This document shows, piece by piece, positions 15,555 through 23,649 of a DNA stretch of 64,000 nucleotides. Position numbers and translations under genes: made by a program. The notes below the pieces were generated by a model. The model searched no databases. It was not told the origin of the DNA and was given only the letters and a program-made list of their open reading frames with translations. Source of the DNA: Allobogoriella deserti (GTDB lineage: Bacteria; Actinomycetota; Actinomycetes; Actinomycetales; Actinomycetaceae); the NCBI RefSeq assembly GCF_042680605.1, contig NZ_JBHUEE010000003.1:186001-250000 (forward strand), read 5' to 3'. Position 1 is the stretch's first letter. Every line of letters starts with the position of its first letter.

Positions 15555-17183
15555 ATGTCTACGTTGACCTTCGACCGCGTCTCGTTCCGCTGGCCGGACG
15601 GTACCCCTGCGCTGACCGACGTGAGCGGGAGTTTCGGCCACCGCCGCACCGGACTGGTGGGCCGGAACGGCTCGGGCAAGACCACGCTGCTGCGGCTGGC
15701 CGCCGGCGAACTCACGCCGACGTCCGGACACGTCTGCCGGGACGGGGCCGTGGCCTACCTGCCCCAAACACTGACCCTGGACGTGACCCGGCCGGTGCCG
15801 GAGCTGCTCGGGATCGCCGCACCGCTCGCCGCGGTCCGTGCCATCGAATCCGGTGAGGTCGACCCGGCGCTCTTCGACGCCGTCGGGGACCACTGGGACA
15901 TCGAGGCCCGTGCCCGGGCGGCGCTGGCCGAGGCCGGACTGCCCGAGGACGCGCTGGACCGCGCCGTCGGGACGCTCTCCGGTGGCGAGGTGGTGCTGGC
16001 GGCCGTCACCGGCATGCGGCTGCGGCGCGCGCCCCTCACGCTGTTGGACGAGCCGACGAACAACCTCGATCGCGACTCGCGCGAGCGCCTCTACGGCATG
16101 GTGCGCACATGGCGCGGAGCGCTCGTGGTCGTCAGTCACGATGTCACGCTGCTCGACCTGATGGATGAGACGGTCGAGCTTTACGACAACGAGCTGACCG
16201 TCTTCGGCGGGCCGTACTCGGCCTGGCGTTCCTGGCTCGAGACCGAACAGGCCGCGGCGGCGCAGGCCGAGCGGGACGCCGCCAAGGCCCTGCGGAAGGA
16301 GAAGCGGCAACGGATCGAGGCCGAGACGAAGCTGGCCCGACGGCAGCGGTATGCGAGAACGGACTACGAGAACAAACGCCGGCCGCGCATCATCATGAAG
16401 CTGCGGGACCGTGAGGCCCAGGTCTCAGCGGGCAAGCTTCGCGGGGAGGTGCGGCAGAAGGAGTCCGCCGCGCGGTCCGCGTTGGAGGCGGCCGAGCGCC
16501 GAGTCCGCGAGGACACGTCGGTCACGATCGACCTGCCCGACCCGGGCGTGCCTGCGGGCCGGCAGATCGCGACGGTGGGCGACGGCGTGCGGTCGTGGGT
16601 CGTCCAAGGTCTCGAGGTCGTGGCGCTCACCGGACCCAACGGCGGCGGCAAGACCACGCTGCTGCGCCGGCTGATCGGCGCGCCGGCACCCGAGGGGCTG
16701 CTCCCGGGATTCCGCCACGAGCTCCACGTGCCGCACGTCGGCTACCTGCCGCAGCGGGTGGACGACCTCGACGACGACGCCTCGGTGCTGGACAACGTCC
16801 GGCACGCCGCGCCGGACACTCCGGAGGGGCAGCTGCGCAACCGGCTGGCCCGGTTCCACCTCCGCGGCGGCACTGTAGGTCACCGGCTCGGCAGCCTCTC
16901 GGGGGGTGAGCGATTCCGGGTGGCGTTGGCGCGCCTGCTTCTGGCGGAGCCACCGCCCCAGGTACTCGTGCTGGACGAGCCGACGAACAACCTCGATCTG
17001 GAGACCGTCGACCAACTGGTCGGTGCCGTGAACGCCTACCGCGGGGCAGTCCTCGTCGTCAGCCACGACGAGACGTTCCTCCGGCGTCTGGATCCGGACC
17101 TGGTGCTGGAGTTGCGCGAGGGAGAACTGAACGAACGCGACCTGCACGTGGACTCGCCGGGCCACCAGGGCGGCGACGAGTGA
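15555..17183 (+). CDS. ABC-F family ATPase (possible ribosome-protection protein)
   Basis: Soluble ABC-F protein, 542 aa, without membrane segments. Domain 1 has Walker A GRNGSGKT (36-43), signature LSGGE and Walker B LTLLDEPTNNLD. Domain 2 has GPNGGGKT, LSGGERFRVALARLL and VLVLDEPTNNLD. The charged linker between them (EQAAAAQAERDAAKALRKEKRQRIEAETKLARRQ, then NKRRPRIIMKLRDREAQVSAGK) is the P-site tRNA interaction motif, similar to actinobacterial antibiotic-resistance ABC-F proteins. It may protect ribosomes from antibiotics or rescue stalled ribosomes; which drug, if any, cannot be told. The ATG has GGAAGGA upstream and a 166-nt leader. Confidence 0.9.
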   Translation: MSTLTFDRVSFRWPDGTPALTDVSGSFGHRRTGLVGRNGSGKTTLLRLAAGELTPTSGHVCRDGAVAYLPQTLTLDVTRPVPELLGIAAPLAAVRAIESGEVDPALFDAVGDHWDIEARARAALAEAGLPEDALDRAVGTLSGGEVVLAAVTGMRLRRAPLTLLDEPTNNLDRDSRERLYGMVRTWRGALVVVSHDVTLLDLMDETVELYDNELTVFGGPYSAWRSWLETEQAAAAQAERDAAKALRKEKRQRIEAETKLARRQRYARTDYENKRRPRIIMKLRDREAQVSAGKLRGEVRQKESAARSALEAAERRVREDTSVTIDLPDPGVPAGRQIATVGDGVRSWVVQGLEVVALTGPNGGGKTTLLRRLIGAPAPEGLLPGFRHELHVPHVGYLPQRVDDLDDDASVLDNVRHAAPDTPEGQLRNRLARFHLRGGTVGHRLGSLSGGERFRVALARLLLAEPPPQVLVLDEPTNNLDLETVDQLVGAVNAYRGAVLVVSHDETFLRRLDPDLVLELREGELNERDLHVDSPGHQGGDE

Positions 17184-17221
17184 GTCGGCACCGGCACCCA
17201 CTTCCCTAGATCGCACGGTCG

Positions 17222-17227
17222 TACTAT
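17222..17227 (+). promoter_or_regulatory. Likely -10 element for leaderless tetR transcript
   Basis: TACTAT lies 9 nt before the GTG start at 17237, in an AT-rich patch (TACTATTTTGTCACC). A start site about 7 nt downstream would fall on or next to the GTG, giving a leaderless mRNA. No good -35 was found. Confidence 0.4.
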
Positions 17228-17236
17228 TTTGTCACC

Positions 17237-17824
17237 GTGTCCAAGGGAGCCGCCACGCGGCACGGCATTCTGGTGCACGGGGTCGAGGCGGCCTACCGCG
17301 TCGGCCTCGGCGGCCTGACCATCGGCGAGCTCGCCCGCGCCACCGGGATGAGCAAGTCCGGTCTCTTCGCGCACTTCCGTTCCAAGGAGTCCCTCCAGCT
17401 CGAGGTCCTCGGGCAGGCGCGGGAGAAGTTCGTCTCCGCGGTCATCCGCCCCGCGCTGGCGACGCGGCGCGGCGAGCCGCGGGTGCGCGAGCTCTTCGAG
17501 CGGTGGCTCGACTGCGCCCTGCGCCGGGACCCGGGCGGCTGTCTCTTCGTGAAGGCCGCCACCGAGCTCGACGAGCAGACCGGCCCGGTGCGGGACCAGC
17601 TCGCCCAGGACCACCGCGATCTGTACGACTCGATCGCGCAGATGTTCCGCACCGGGATCGCCGAGGGGCACTTCCGCTCCGACGCCGACCCGGACCAGTT
17701 CGCCTTCGATCTCGACGGTCTCATGCTCGCCAGCTACCACTGGACTCGGCTGCTCGGCGATCCGACGGCCGAGCGGCGCGCCCGGTGCAGCTTCGAGGCG
17801 CTCCTCGATTCGATACGCGCCTGA
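17237..17824 (+). CDS. TetR-family regulator
   Basis: Transcriptional regulator, 195 aa. The N-terminal HTH (about 25-60: LTIGELARATGMSKSGLFAHFRSKESLQLEVL) is typical, and the C-terminal part (FVKAATELDEQTGPVRDQLAQDHRDLYDSIAQMFRTGIAEGHF) resembles the TetR_C_6 type. The start is GTG at 17237, probably leaderless. It lies 9 bp upstream of an alpha/beta hydrolase gene, so the two form an operon and the regulator likely controls the hydrolase and itself. Ligand unknown. Confidence 0.9.
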   Translation: MSKGAATRHGILVHGVEAAYRVGLGGLTIGELARATGMSKSGLFAHFRSKESLQLEVLGQAREKFVSAVIRPALATRRGEPRVRELFERWLDCALRRDPGGCLFVKAATELDEQTGPVRDQLAQDHRDLYDSIAQMFRTGIAEGHFRSDADPDQFAFDLDGLMLASYHWTRLLGDPTAERRARCSFEALLDSIRA

Positions 17825-17833
17825 GAGGACCAG

Positions 17834-18721
17834 ATGACGACGATGCACCCCGGCCGTACCCAGACGCGCACGATCGTTCGTGCTTTTGTGCCGACGATCC
17901 AGCTCGCGGCGATCCGTGCGGGCTTCGCCGTGCTCGAGCCGGTGGCGCCGAGGGCTGCGTCATGGTGGGCGTTGCGGCTGTGGACCACGCTTCCGCGGAA
18001 CGGGGGACGACGGCGCGACGAACGTCCGCACCCGGGAACGGCGTCCGCGGTTTCGGTCGACGGCCGCACCGTGGTCGTCGAGACCTGGGGCGAAGGGCCG
18101 CCCGTCTATCTCGTTCACGGGTGGGGTGGCTGGCGCGGTCAGCTCGGCAGGTTCGTCGACCCGTTCGTCCGCGCGGGCCGGACGGTCGTCGCCTTCGACG
18201 CACCGGGCCACGGCTCGTCGGACCCCGGCGGCCTGGGACCAGGCCGCGGCAATGCCCTGGAACTGGCGCGTTCGCTCGCCGCGGTCTCGGCGGTGCACGG
18301 GGAACCCGAAGCCGTGATCGCGCACTCGTTGGGCTGTGCCACCTCGGTGGTGGCGTTGCGGGACGGACTGGGTGTCGGCCGGCTGGTGTGTGTCGCGCCG
18401 TCGGTGGACGCCATGGTCTCGGTCAGCGGCACCGCGCAGCTGCTGGGCTTCGGCCGGCGGACCACTGCGGCGCTGATCGATCGCATCGAGAACCTGGCGG
18501 GGCGGCCGCTGAGCGACTTCGACCCGTCGACCTACGGCGATGTCCCACCGACGCTCATCGTGCACGACCGCCGTGACAAGGAGGTCCCGTACGAGCAGGC
18601 CGAGCGCCTGGCCCGTGCCTGGCCCTCGGCAGACCTCGTCACCACCGACGGGCTCGGCCACCAGCGGATCCTGCGCGACCAGAGCGTGATCGAGCGGGTC
18701 GTGGAGTTCGTGGCCGGGTAA
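17834..18721 (+). CDS. Alpha/beta hydrolase
   Basis: Hydrolase of 295 aa with the alpha/beta fold. It has the oxyanion motif HGWGGW, nucleophile elbow AHSLG (catalytic Ser), acid residue in VHDRRDKEVP (Asp) and catalytic His in GLGHQRIL. The first ~75 residues contain a hydrophobic patch (IQLAAIRAGFAVLEPVAPRAASWWALRLW), perhaps a membrane or lipid association segment. It follows the tetR gene by 9 bp. Substrate is not predictable; an ester or lipid is plausible. Confidence 0.88.
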   Translation: MTTMHPGRTQTRTIVRAFVPTIQLAAIRAGFAVLEPVAPRAASWWALRLWTTLPRNGGRRRDERPHPGTASAVSVDGRTVVVETWGEGPPVYLVHGWGGWRGQLGRFVDPFVRAGRTVVAFDAPGHGSSDPGGLGPGRGNALELARSLAAVSAVHGEPEAVIAHSLGCATSVVALRDGLGVGRLVCVAPSVDAMVSVSGTAQLLGFGRRTTAALIDRIENLAGRPLSDFDPSTYGDVPPTLIVHDRRDKEVPYEQAERLARAWPSADLVTTDGLGHQRILRDQSVIERVVEFVAG

Positions 18722-18726
18722 GGGAC

Positions 18727-18763
18727 GGGCGTCGCAGACGCAGAGGGCTAACGCTCGACGCCC
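18727..18763. terminator. Hairpin between convergent hydrolase and VOC genes
   Basis: GGGCGTCG (18727-18734) pairs with CGACGCCC (18756-18763); the second arm lies in the 3' end of the VOC gene. It is a candidate bidirectional terminator in a 26-bp intergenic gap. Confidence 0.45.
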
Positions 18764-19551
18764 ACGATCAGTCCGTCGTCGTCGATATACAGCGCCAGGC
18801 CGTCGAGACCGAGCCGGTCGAGCTCCCACGACCCGCACATCTCGGTGAACCCGTCCAGCGACTCCACGCTCTCGGTGAGGACGACGGCCTGGAACCCAGG
18901 TGCCTCGAGCTGCGGCCGGCGCAGATGCGTCTGCGCCGAGTAGGTGAAGACCTCTAACACACCGGGTCCGGACGCGTGCAGATACGTGATGCGGAAACCC
19001 CGCGAGTCCTGCGGTTGCTCGAGCGCCCCCGCTGGGCGAAATCCCAGCGGGCGATACCGCTCGCCAGCAGCCTGCGCGTCGGCGACCGTGAGGGCGACGT
19101 GGTCGAAACGTGGCCGTTCCGGCGGGCCGAGCGCCCGCTCCGCCGCAACGGCCTCGGCGTCGAGCACGTCGCTGTACTGCACGTCACCCTCGACGAGTTC
19201 GAGGAGTGTGCCGTCCGGGTCGTAGAAGAACGTGATCCGCACGCCACCGACGGCGTCCAGCGGCTTGAGATGGAACGGCACGCCGGCATCCGCCAGGCGC
19301 TCGGCGTACGGATCCACCCGGTCGACCTTCAGTCCGATGTGACGGAACCCGCGTTGCAGATCGTCCGGATCCCATGTCGACGCCTTGCCGCGTGCGCCGA
19401 GCGCACGCAGGTGCAGCGTCGCGGTCACGAGATCGAGATCGGCGCCGTGCCTCGTTGCCTCCCCGATCAGACGCGCATCGAGCAGATCCCGGTAGAACGC
19501 GACCGCGCGCTCGACGTCGAGTGTGTTGACGACAACGGACCTGACCGCCAT
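18748..19551 (-). CDS. Two-domain VOC (glyoxalase/dioxygenase-fold) protein
   Basis: Vicinal-oxygen-chelate fold protein, 267 aa, with two beta-alpha-beta-beta-beta modules. Module 1 (VVVNTLDVERAVAFYRDLLDARLIGEA...HIGLKVDRVD...FFYDPDGTLLELVEG) retains a His and a Glu typical of metal sites. Module 2 starts FDHVALTVADAQAAGERYRPLGF and ends with a degenerate C-terminus. The ATG at 19551 follows GGGAGGAG closely. It lies 87 bp downstream of the sulfatase on the same strand and may be the last gene of the SorC-controlled unit, perhaps acting on the desulfated or phenolic product (inference). Confidence 0.82.
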   Translation of the reverse strand: MAVRSVVVNTLDVERAVAFYRDLLDARLIGEATRHGADLDLVTATLHLRALGARGKASTWDPDDLQRGFRHIGLKVDRVDPYAERLADAGVPFHLKPLDAVGGVRITFFYDPDGTLLELVEGDVQYSDVLDAEAVAAERALGPPERPRFDHVALTVADAQAAGERYRPLGFRPAGALEQPQDSRGFRITYLHASGPGVLEVFTYSAQTHLRRPQLEAPGFQAVVLTESVESLDGFTEMCGSWELDRLGLDGLALYIDDDGLIVGVER

Positions 19552-19638
19552 GGTCTCCTCCCGTACCCGTACGTGATGGGGTGCACACGATTCGGGCACG
19601 GTACCGCCCGCGGTTCGGCAGCGGTGAGCGCGACCGCC

Positions 19639-21114
19639 TCAGCGGTGCTCCTTGCCGAAGTCTGCGGTGTGCAGTGCGCTGCGAGCGCGCCAGCGGGCCA
19701 CGACGTCGCGTAGTCGCTCGCGTGCTTGGCCGGCCTCGGACCCGGCCGGGGCGTCCCAGAGTGTGTGCTCCTCGAACGGGTCGGCATGCAAGTCGAAGAG
19801 CTGCCCGTCGTCGGAGTCGACGAACTCGACGTACTTCCACCGATCGTCCCGGACCATCGTCATCAGCTCGGTACCGGTCAGGATCATGTCCCTGGCGTGC
19901 TCGGAGAAGACGTGGTCACGGCCGGCCCACTGCGCACCGCGCAGCGCGGGCACCAGAGACTCGGCCTCCATCCAGCCGGGGACGTCGAGACCGGCCAGCT
20001 CGAGCACCGTGGGACCGAGATCCATCATCGCCGTCAGGCCGTCGAGCTGCCGGTCCGCGGCGATGCCGGGGCCCCAGACGATGGCCGGGACACGCACGGA
20101 CGGGTCGTACATCGTCCACTTTTGGCTGTGCCCGTGATCGCCGAGGCAGTCGCCATGGTCGGATGTGAAGATGATGACGGTGTTGTCCAGGACACCACGT
20201 CGCTCGAGCGCATCGATGACCAGACCCATCTGTTCGTCGATCTGGCTGACCTCGGCGTAGTAATGGCGTCGCTGACGCCGCGCCGCCTCCTCGCTCGACA
20301 TCGGTTGATGCACCACGGAGTCGTGGTCGTTCTCCTCATGGTGCTGGCGCAACTCGTGGAGCGCCGCCGGCTGGCGCGCGAGGTCCTCCTCGGAGCGGAC
20401 GGGCAGCGGCACATCCCGGTCCTGGTACGCCTCGAGATGGCGGCTGACCGGATCGTAGGGCGGATGCGGCCCGGGGAAACCGATCTGCAGGAAGAACGGC
20501 TCGTCGCCGGGGTAGGTCTCCAGCCACCACCGGGCATGCCCCGCGACGAAGTTGTTCGAGTGCAACTCCTCGGGCAGCTCCCACTCGAACGCCCCGAGCC
20601 GGTCACGGTAGTCAGCACGTTTGCGGTGCTCCGTGCGCGTGGGCTTGGTGTACCCGTGGCTCCACAACGCCTTGTCCCACTGGTCGTGGAAGAACGGCAC
20701 GTTCGGATGGTCCCGGTCCTTGTTCTCCACCACGGTCCGCTCGTGGAACCCGAGCGGCGTCTCCCACGGGTGAGTGTGCATCTTGCCGACGTTCACGCAG
20801 TGATACCCGGACCGTGCGAGCGCCTCCACCCACGAGTGACGCCAGAGCTCTTCGTTCCTCAGGACGCCGAGCGAATGCGGGTACAGGCCCGTGAACAAGC
20901 TCGCCCGCGACGGCGAGCACGACGGCGCCGAGACGTAGGTGCGTGTGAACGTCGTGCCCTCGCGGACCAGTCGGTCCAGGTTCGGGGTGTCGACGTGGTC
21001 GAACCCGAGCGCGTTGATCGTGTCGAACCGCTGCTGGTCGGTGATGACGAAGACGATGTTCGGACGTCGGTCGGTCTCCGCTGATGCGGCCTGTTGCACG
21101 GGTGAGTACTCCAT
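19639..21114 (-). CDS. Type I sulfatase-family hydrolase
   Basis: Alkaline-phosphatase-superfamily sulfatase, 491 aa, cytoplasmic (no signal peptide). Key features are the metal-binding PNIVFVITDQQRFD (18-31), the formylglycine motif CSPSR (Cys66-Arg70) preceding ASLFTG, the VGKMHTH block and the C-terminal metal site FTSDHGDCLGDHG. The Cys would need conversion to formylglycine. The length and insertions fit arylsulfatases or phosphonate monoester hydrolases; substrate unknown. The ATG at 21114 leaves 15 residues before the fold; a TTG at 21162 overlapping the transporter stop would add 16. It is in an operon after the MHS transporter, suggesting import then cleavage of a small sulfate ester. 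Confidence 0.88.
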   Translation of the reverse strand: MEYSPVQQAASAETDRRPNIVFVITDQQRFDTINALGFDHVDTPNLDRLVREGTTFTRTYVSAPSCSPSRASLFTGLYPHSLGVLRNEELWRHSWVEALARSGYHCVNVGKMHTHPWETPLGFHERTVVENKDRDHPNVPFFHDQWDKALWSHGYTKPTRTEHRKRADYRDRLGAFEWELPEELHSNNFVAGHARWWLETYPGDEPFFLQIGFPGPHPPYDPVSRHLEAYQDRDVPLPVRSEEDLARQPAALHELRQHHEENDHDSVVHQPMSSEEAARRQRRHYYAEVSQIDEQMGLVIDALERRGVLDNTVIIFTSDHGDCLGDHGHSQKWTMYDPSVRVPAIVWGPGIAADRQLDGLTAMMDLGPTVLELAGLDVPGWMEAESLVPALRGAQWAGRDHVFSEHARDMILTGTELMTMVRDDRWKYVEFVDSDDGQLFDLHADPFEEHTLWDAPAGSEAGQARERLRDVVARWRARSALHTADFGKEHR

Positions 21115-21158
21115 TTCCAGGGGAACGGTTTCCAAGTTGATCGGTCGACGCCGCGCGG

Positions 21159-22475
21159 TCAACGCGTCGGGACGGGCTCGGAGTCGGTCAGGGTGTTGCG
21201 GAAGGTTTCGCGGTGGACGAGCAGGCAGACCAGGCTCACTGCGCAGACGACGGCCAGATAGATGGCCACCGGCCAGTAGGACTGCGAGAAGGCTGCGGCG
21301 AGCGCCGTCGCGATCGCCGGCGTCGGTGCACCGCCGAGCAGGGCCGAGCTCTGGTAGGCCACGCCGATGCCCGTGTAGCGGGTGCTCGTGCTGAACATCT
21401 CGGCGAACAAGGTGCCCTGAATGGCGAACATGCAGCCGGTGCCGACCGCGAGCATGAGTACGATCATCAGCCAGGCGAGAGGGACGTTGCCGCTCTCCAG
21501 CGCCGGGAAGTAGGCGAACCCGAGCGTGCCGCAGACCACGATGCCGAACATGTATACGGGCCGGCGTCCGATCCGGTCCGAGAGCGCACCGACGAACGGG
21601 ATGACGGCGATCTCGACGGCGGATGCCACGACGAAGCCGTTGAGCATGACGTGCTCGGGCATGCCGAGGTGGGTCGTGGCGAACGCGATGCCGAAGACGT
21701 TGATGACGTTGAAGGTCACCGCGTCGGCCATCCGGGCACCGATCGCGAGCACGACGTTCTTCGGATGACCACGCAGCAGCGCCATCAGCGGCATCCGCTC
21801 GGTGGTGGACCGGTCCGCCTGGAACGCCTCCGTCTCCGGGAGCGCCTTACGGATGTAGATCGCCACCACGAGGAAAAGGCCGCTGAGCAGGAACGGCACG
21901 CGCCATCCCCACGAGTACAGGCTCCCCTCGGGCAACGTCTGGACCACGGCGAAGATGCCGGTCGCGGCGAGGAGCCCCAGCGGCGTCCCGAGCTGGTGGA
22001 CGCTGCCCATGATGCCGCGGCGACCGGTCGGCGCGTTCTCGAGTGCGACAAGCGCGCCGCCGCCGAACTCCCCGCCGATGCCCAGGCCCTGGACGAGACG
22101 AAGCAGCACGAGCAGGACCGCCGCCCAGGGACCGAGCGAGCCGTAGGTCGGCAGCAGGCCGACCAGGAAGGTGCATCCGCCCATCAGCAGGACCGTGATG
22201 AGCAGCATCCGGCGCCTGCCCACGCGATCACCGAAGTGGCCGAAGAGGACGGCGCCGATGGGCCGCGCCACAAAGCCGGCGGCGAACGTTCCGAATGACT
22301 CGATCATCCCCGCCGTCGTGGAGGAGTTCGGGAAGAACAGGGTCGGAAAGACCAGCCCGGCAGCGATGCCGAAGAGATAGAAGTCGTACCACTCGAGAAA
22401 GGACCCGGACATGGCCGCGGTGAGTGCCTGACGCGGCTTGGTGCGGGTGATGCCTTGCGGTTGTGCTGACACCAT
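21159..22475 (-). CDS. MFS transporter of the metabolite:H+ symporter (MHS/ProP) type
   Basis: Twelve-helix secondary transporter, 438 aa. MHS hallmarks are GSFLEWYDFYLFGIAAGLVFPTLFFP at the N-terminus, GAVLFGHFGDRVGRRRMLL between helices 2 and 3, LVLLRLVQGLGIGGEFGGGALVALENAP, and a second loop motif FVGALSDRIGRRPVYM. Relatives carry proline/betaine, dicarboxylates or aromatic acids. The ATG at 22475 has AGGAG just upstream; the longer frame enters the divergent promoter. It is the first gene of the unit with the sulfatase and probably imports its substrate. The divergent SorC regulator and shared operator repeats suggest inducible expression. Confidence 0.9.
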   Translation of the reverse strand: MVSAQPQGITRTKPRQALTAAMSGSFLEWYDFYLFGIAAGLVFPTLFFPNSSTTAGMIESFGTFAAGFVARPIGAVLFGHFGDRVGRRRMLLITVLLMGGCTFLVGLLPTYGSLGPWAAVLLVLLRLVQGLGIGGEFGGGALVALENAPTGRRGIMGSVHQLGTPLGLLAATGIFAVVQTLPEGSLYSWGWRVPFLLSGLFLVVAIYIRKALPETEAFQADRSTTERMPLMALLRGHPKNVVLAIGARMADAVTFNVINVFGIAFATTHLGMPEHVMLNGFVVASAVEIAVIPFVGALSDRIGRRPVYMFGIVVCGTLGFAYFPALESGNVPLAWLMIVLMLAVGTGCMFAIQGTLFAEMFSTSTRYTGIGVAYQSSALLGGAPTPAIATALAAAFSQSYWPVAIYLAVVCAVSLVCLLVHRETFRNTLTDSEPVPTR

Positions 22476-22487
22476 CGTCTCCTGACG

Positions 22488-22518
22488 CTCATCTGAGAGT
22501 TCGTGGAACTCATCTGAG
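22488..22518. promoter_or_regulatory. Two direct operator repeats for the SorC regulator
   Basis: CTCATCTGAG occurs at 22488-22497 and again at 22509-22518, exactly 21 bp apart (two helical turns), between the divergent transporter and sorC-type genes. Each copy is itself an imperfect palindrome (CTCA/TGAG). This is a strong candidate operator. Confidence 0.65.
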
Positions 22519-22593
22519 CGCGACGGTAGAGTGGCAACCCTGGCGCGGTCAACCCCGTGCCGGATGATCGTGTCCGTCGGCTCGGGAGGTCTC

Positions 22594-23565
22594 ATGGCGA
22601 GCACGTCGGTGCCGGAGGACGGCGCGGCCGGCCGGGACACAGGCGAGACGACGGCGCAGATGCTGACCGTGGCGCGGCGGTACTACTGGGAGGACCAGTC
22701 GAAGGTCGGGATCGCACGCGACCTGGGACTCAGCCGTTTCCAGGTCGCTCGGTTGCTGCAGGAAGCCCGCCGCACCGGCCTGGTCCGCATCGAGATCGGG
22801 TCCCCCGGTCACATCGATGACGGCCTCTCACGTCAGCTGGCCGAGGAGCTCCACGTCGAACGCGCCGTCGTCGTCGAATCCCATCCGACCTCGGCGCAGA
22901 CGACGTTCGACCTGCTCGGATCGGCTCTCGCGAAGGAATTGGAACGCGTCGTGACCGTCGACGCCACGGTCGGGATCGCGTGGAGCCGCGCGATGCCGGC
23001 CATGGCACGCACGCTGCGCCGTCTCGACCGCTGCACGGTCGTGCAGGTCTCCGGCGCCGTCTATCCGCCGGCCGGGCTCCCCGGATCGGTGGAGGTCACA
23101 CGGGATGTCGCCGCAGCAGCGGGCGGCACGGCGCACATCCTCTACGCGCCGCTGGTGGTACCCGACGCCGAGACAGCGGCCGGCCTCCGCCGTCAGCCGG
23201 AGATCGCGGCCACCCTGGCCGAGGCCGACGACCTCGACGTCGCCGTGCTGTCCGTCGGTGCCTGGCACGCGGGGGCGTCCGCGGTGTATGAGCTGCTGAG
23301 CGAACGCCAGCACGACGAACTCGCCCAGCACGACATCCACGGCGAGGTCTCCGGCCGGCTGCTCGATGCCGCCGGCGAGCCCGTGGTCAGTCCGCTCGAC
23401 GACCGCGTCATCGGCGCCACGCTCGACCAGCTGCGCCGGGCACGCCGACGCATCACGACGGCCAGCGGCGCCGACCGGCGCGAGGCCACCCTCGCCGTCG
23501 TGCGCGCGGGCCTGGCACAGACGCTGATCGTGGACAGCGAGCTGGCCGAGGCCCTGCTCCGGTAG
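22594..23565 (+). CDS. SorC/DeoR-like sugar-binding transcriptional regulator
   Basis: Regulator of 323 aa. The N-terminal HTH (VARRYYWEDQSKVGIARDLGLSRFQVARLLQEARRTGLVRIEI) is of the SorC type, which has an MarR/sigma-like recognition helix. The rest is the effector-binding domain related to phosphosugar isomerases (TVGIAWSRAMPAMARTL, VQVSGAVYPP, DDLDVAVLSVGAW, VVSPLDDRVIGATLDQL). The ATG at 22594 follows GGGAGG by 5 nt. It is divergent from the transporter-sulfatase genes and probably controls them; SorC proteins usually sense a sugar phosphate, hinting that the sulfated substrate is a sugar. Confidence 0.92.
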   Translation: MASTSVPEDGAAGRDTGETTAQMLTVARRYYWEDQSKVGIARDLGLSRFQVARLLQEARRTGLVRIEIGSPGHIDDGLSRQLAEELHVERAVVVESHPTSAQTTFDLLGSALAKELERVVTVDATVGIAWSRAMPAMARTLRRLDRCTVVQVSGAVYPPAGLPGSVEVTRDVAAAAGGTAHILYAPLVVPDAETAAGLRRQPEIAATLAEADDLDVAVLSVGAWHAGASAVYELLSERQHDELAQHDIHGEVSGRLLDAAGEPVVSPLDDRVIGATLDQLRRARRRITTASGADRREATLAVVRAGLAQTLIVDSELAEALLR

Positions 23566-23583
23566 TCAGGCGCGACGCCTGAC
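23565..23583. terminator. Short perfect hairpin after the SorC gene
   Basis: GTCAGGCG CGA CGCCTGAC, an 8-bp stem with a 3-nt loop, begins at the last base of the sorC-type stop codon, in the gap to the convergent monooxygenase gene. There is no T-tract. Confidence 0.55.
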
Positions 23584-23649
23584 GGGGGAACGACGAACGT
23601 TCCGAGGTCGCGCTCCGGCCCGCTGTGCCGCACTCGCGCACGTCAAGCC

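Noticed and set aside
21122..21133. GGAACGGTTTCC near-palindrome between MHS transporter and sulfatase genes
   Set aside because: Four-base arms only, centre not symmetric, and no related copy near a regulator gene.
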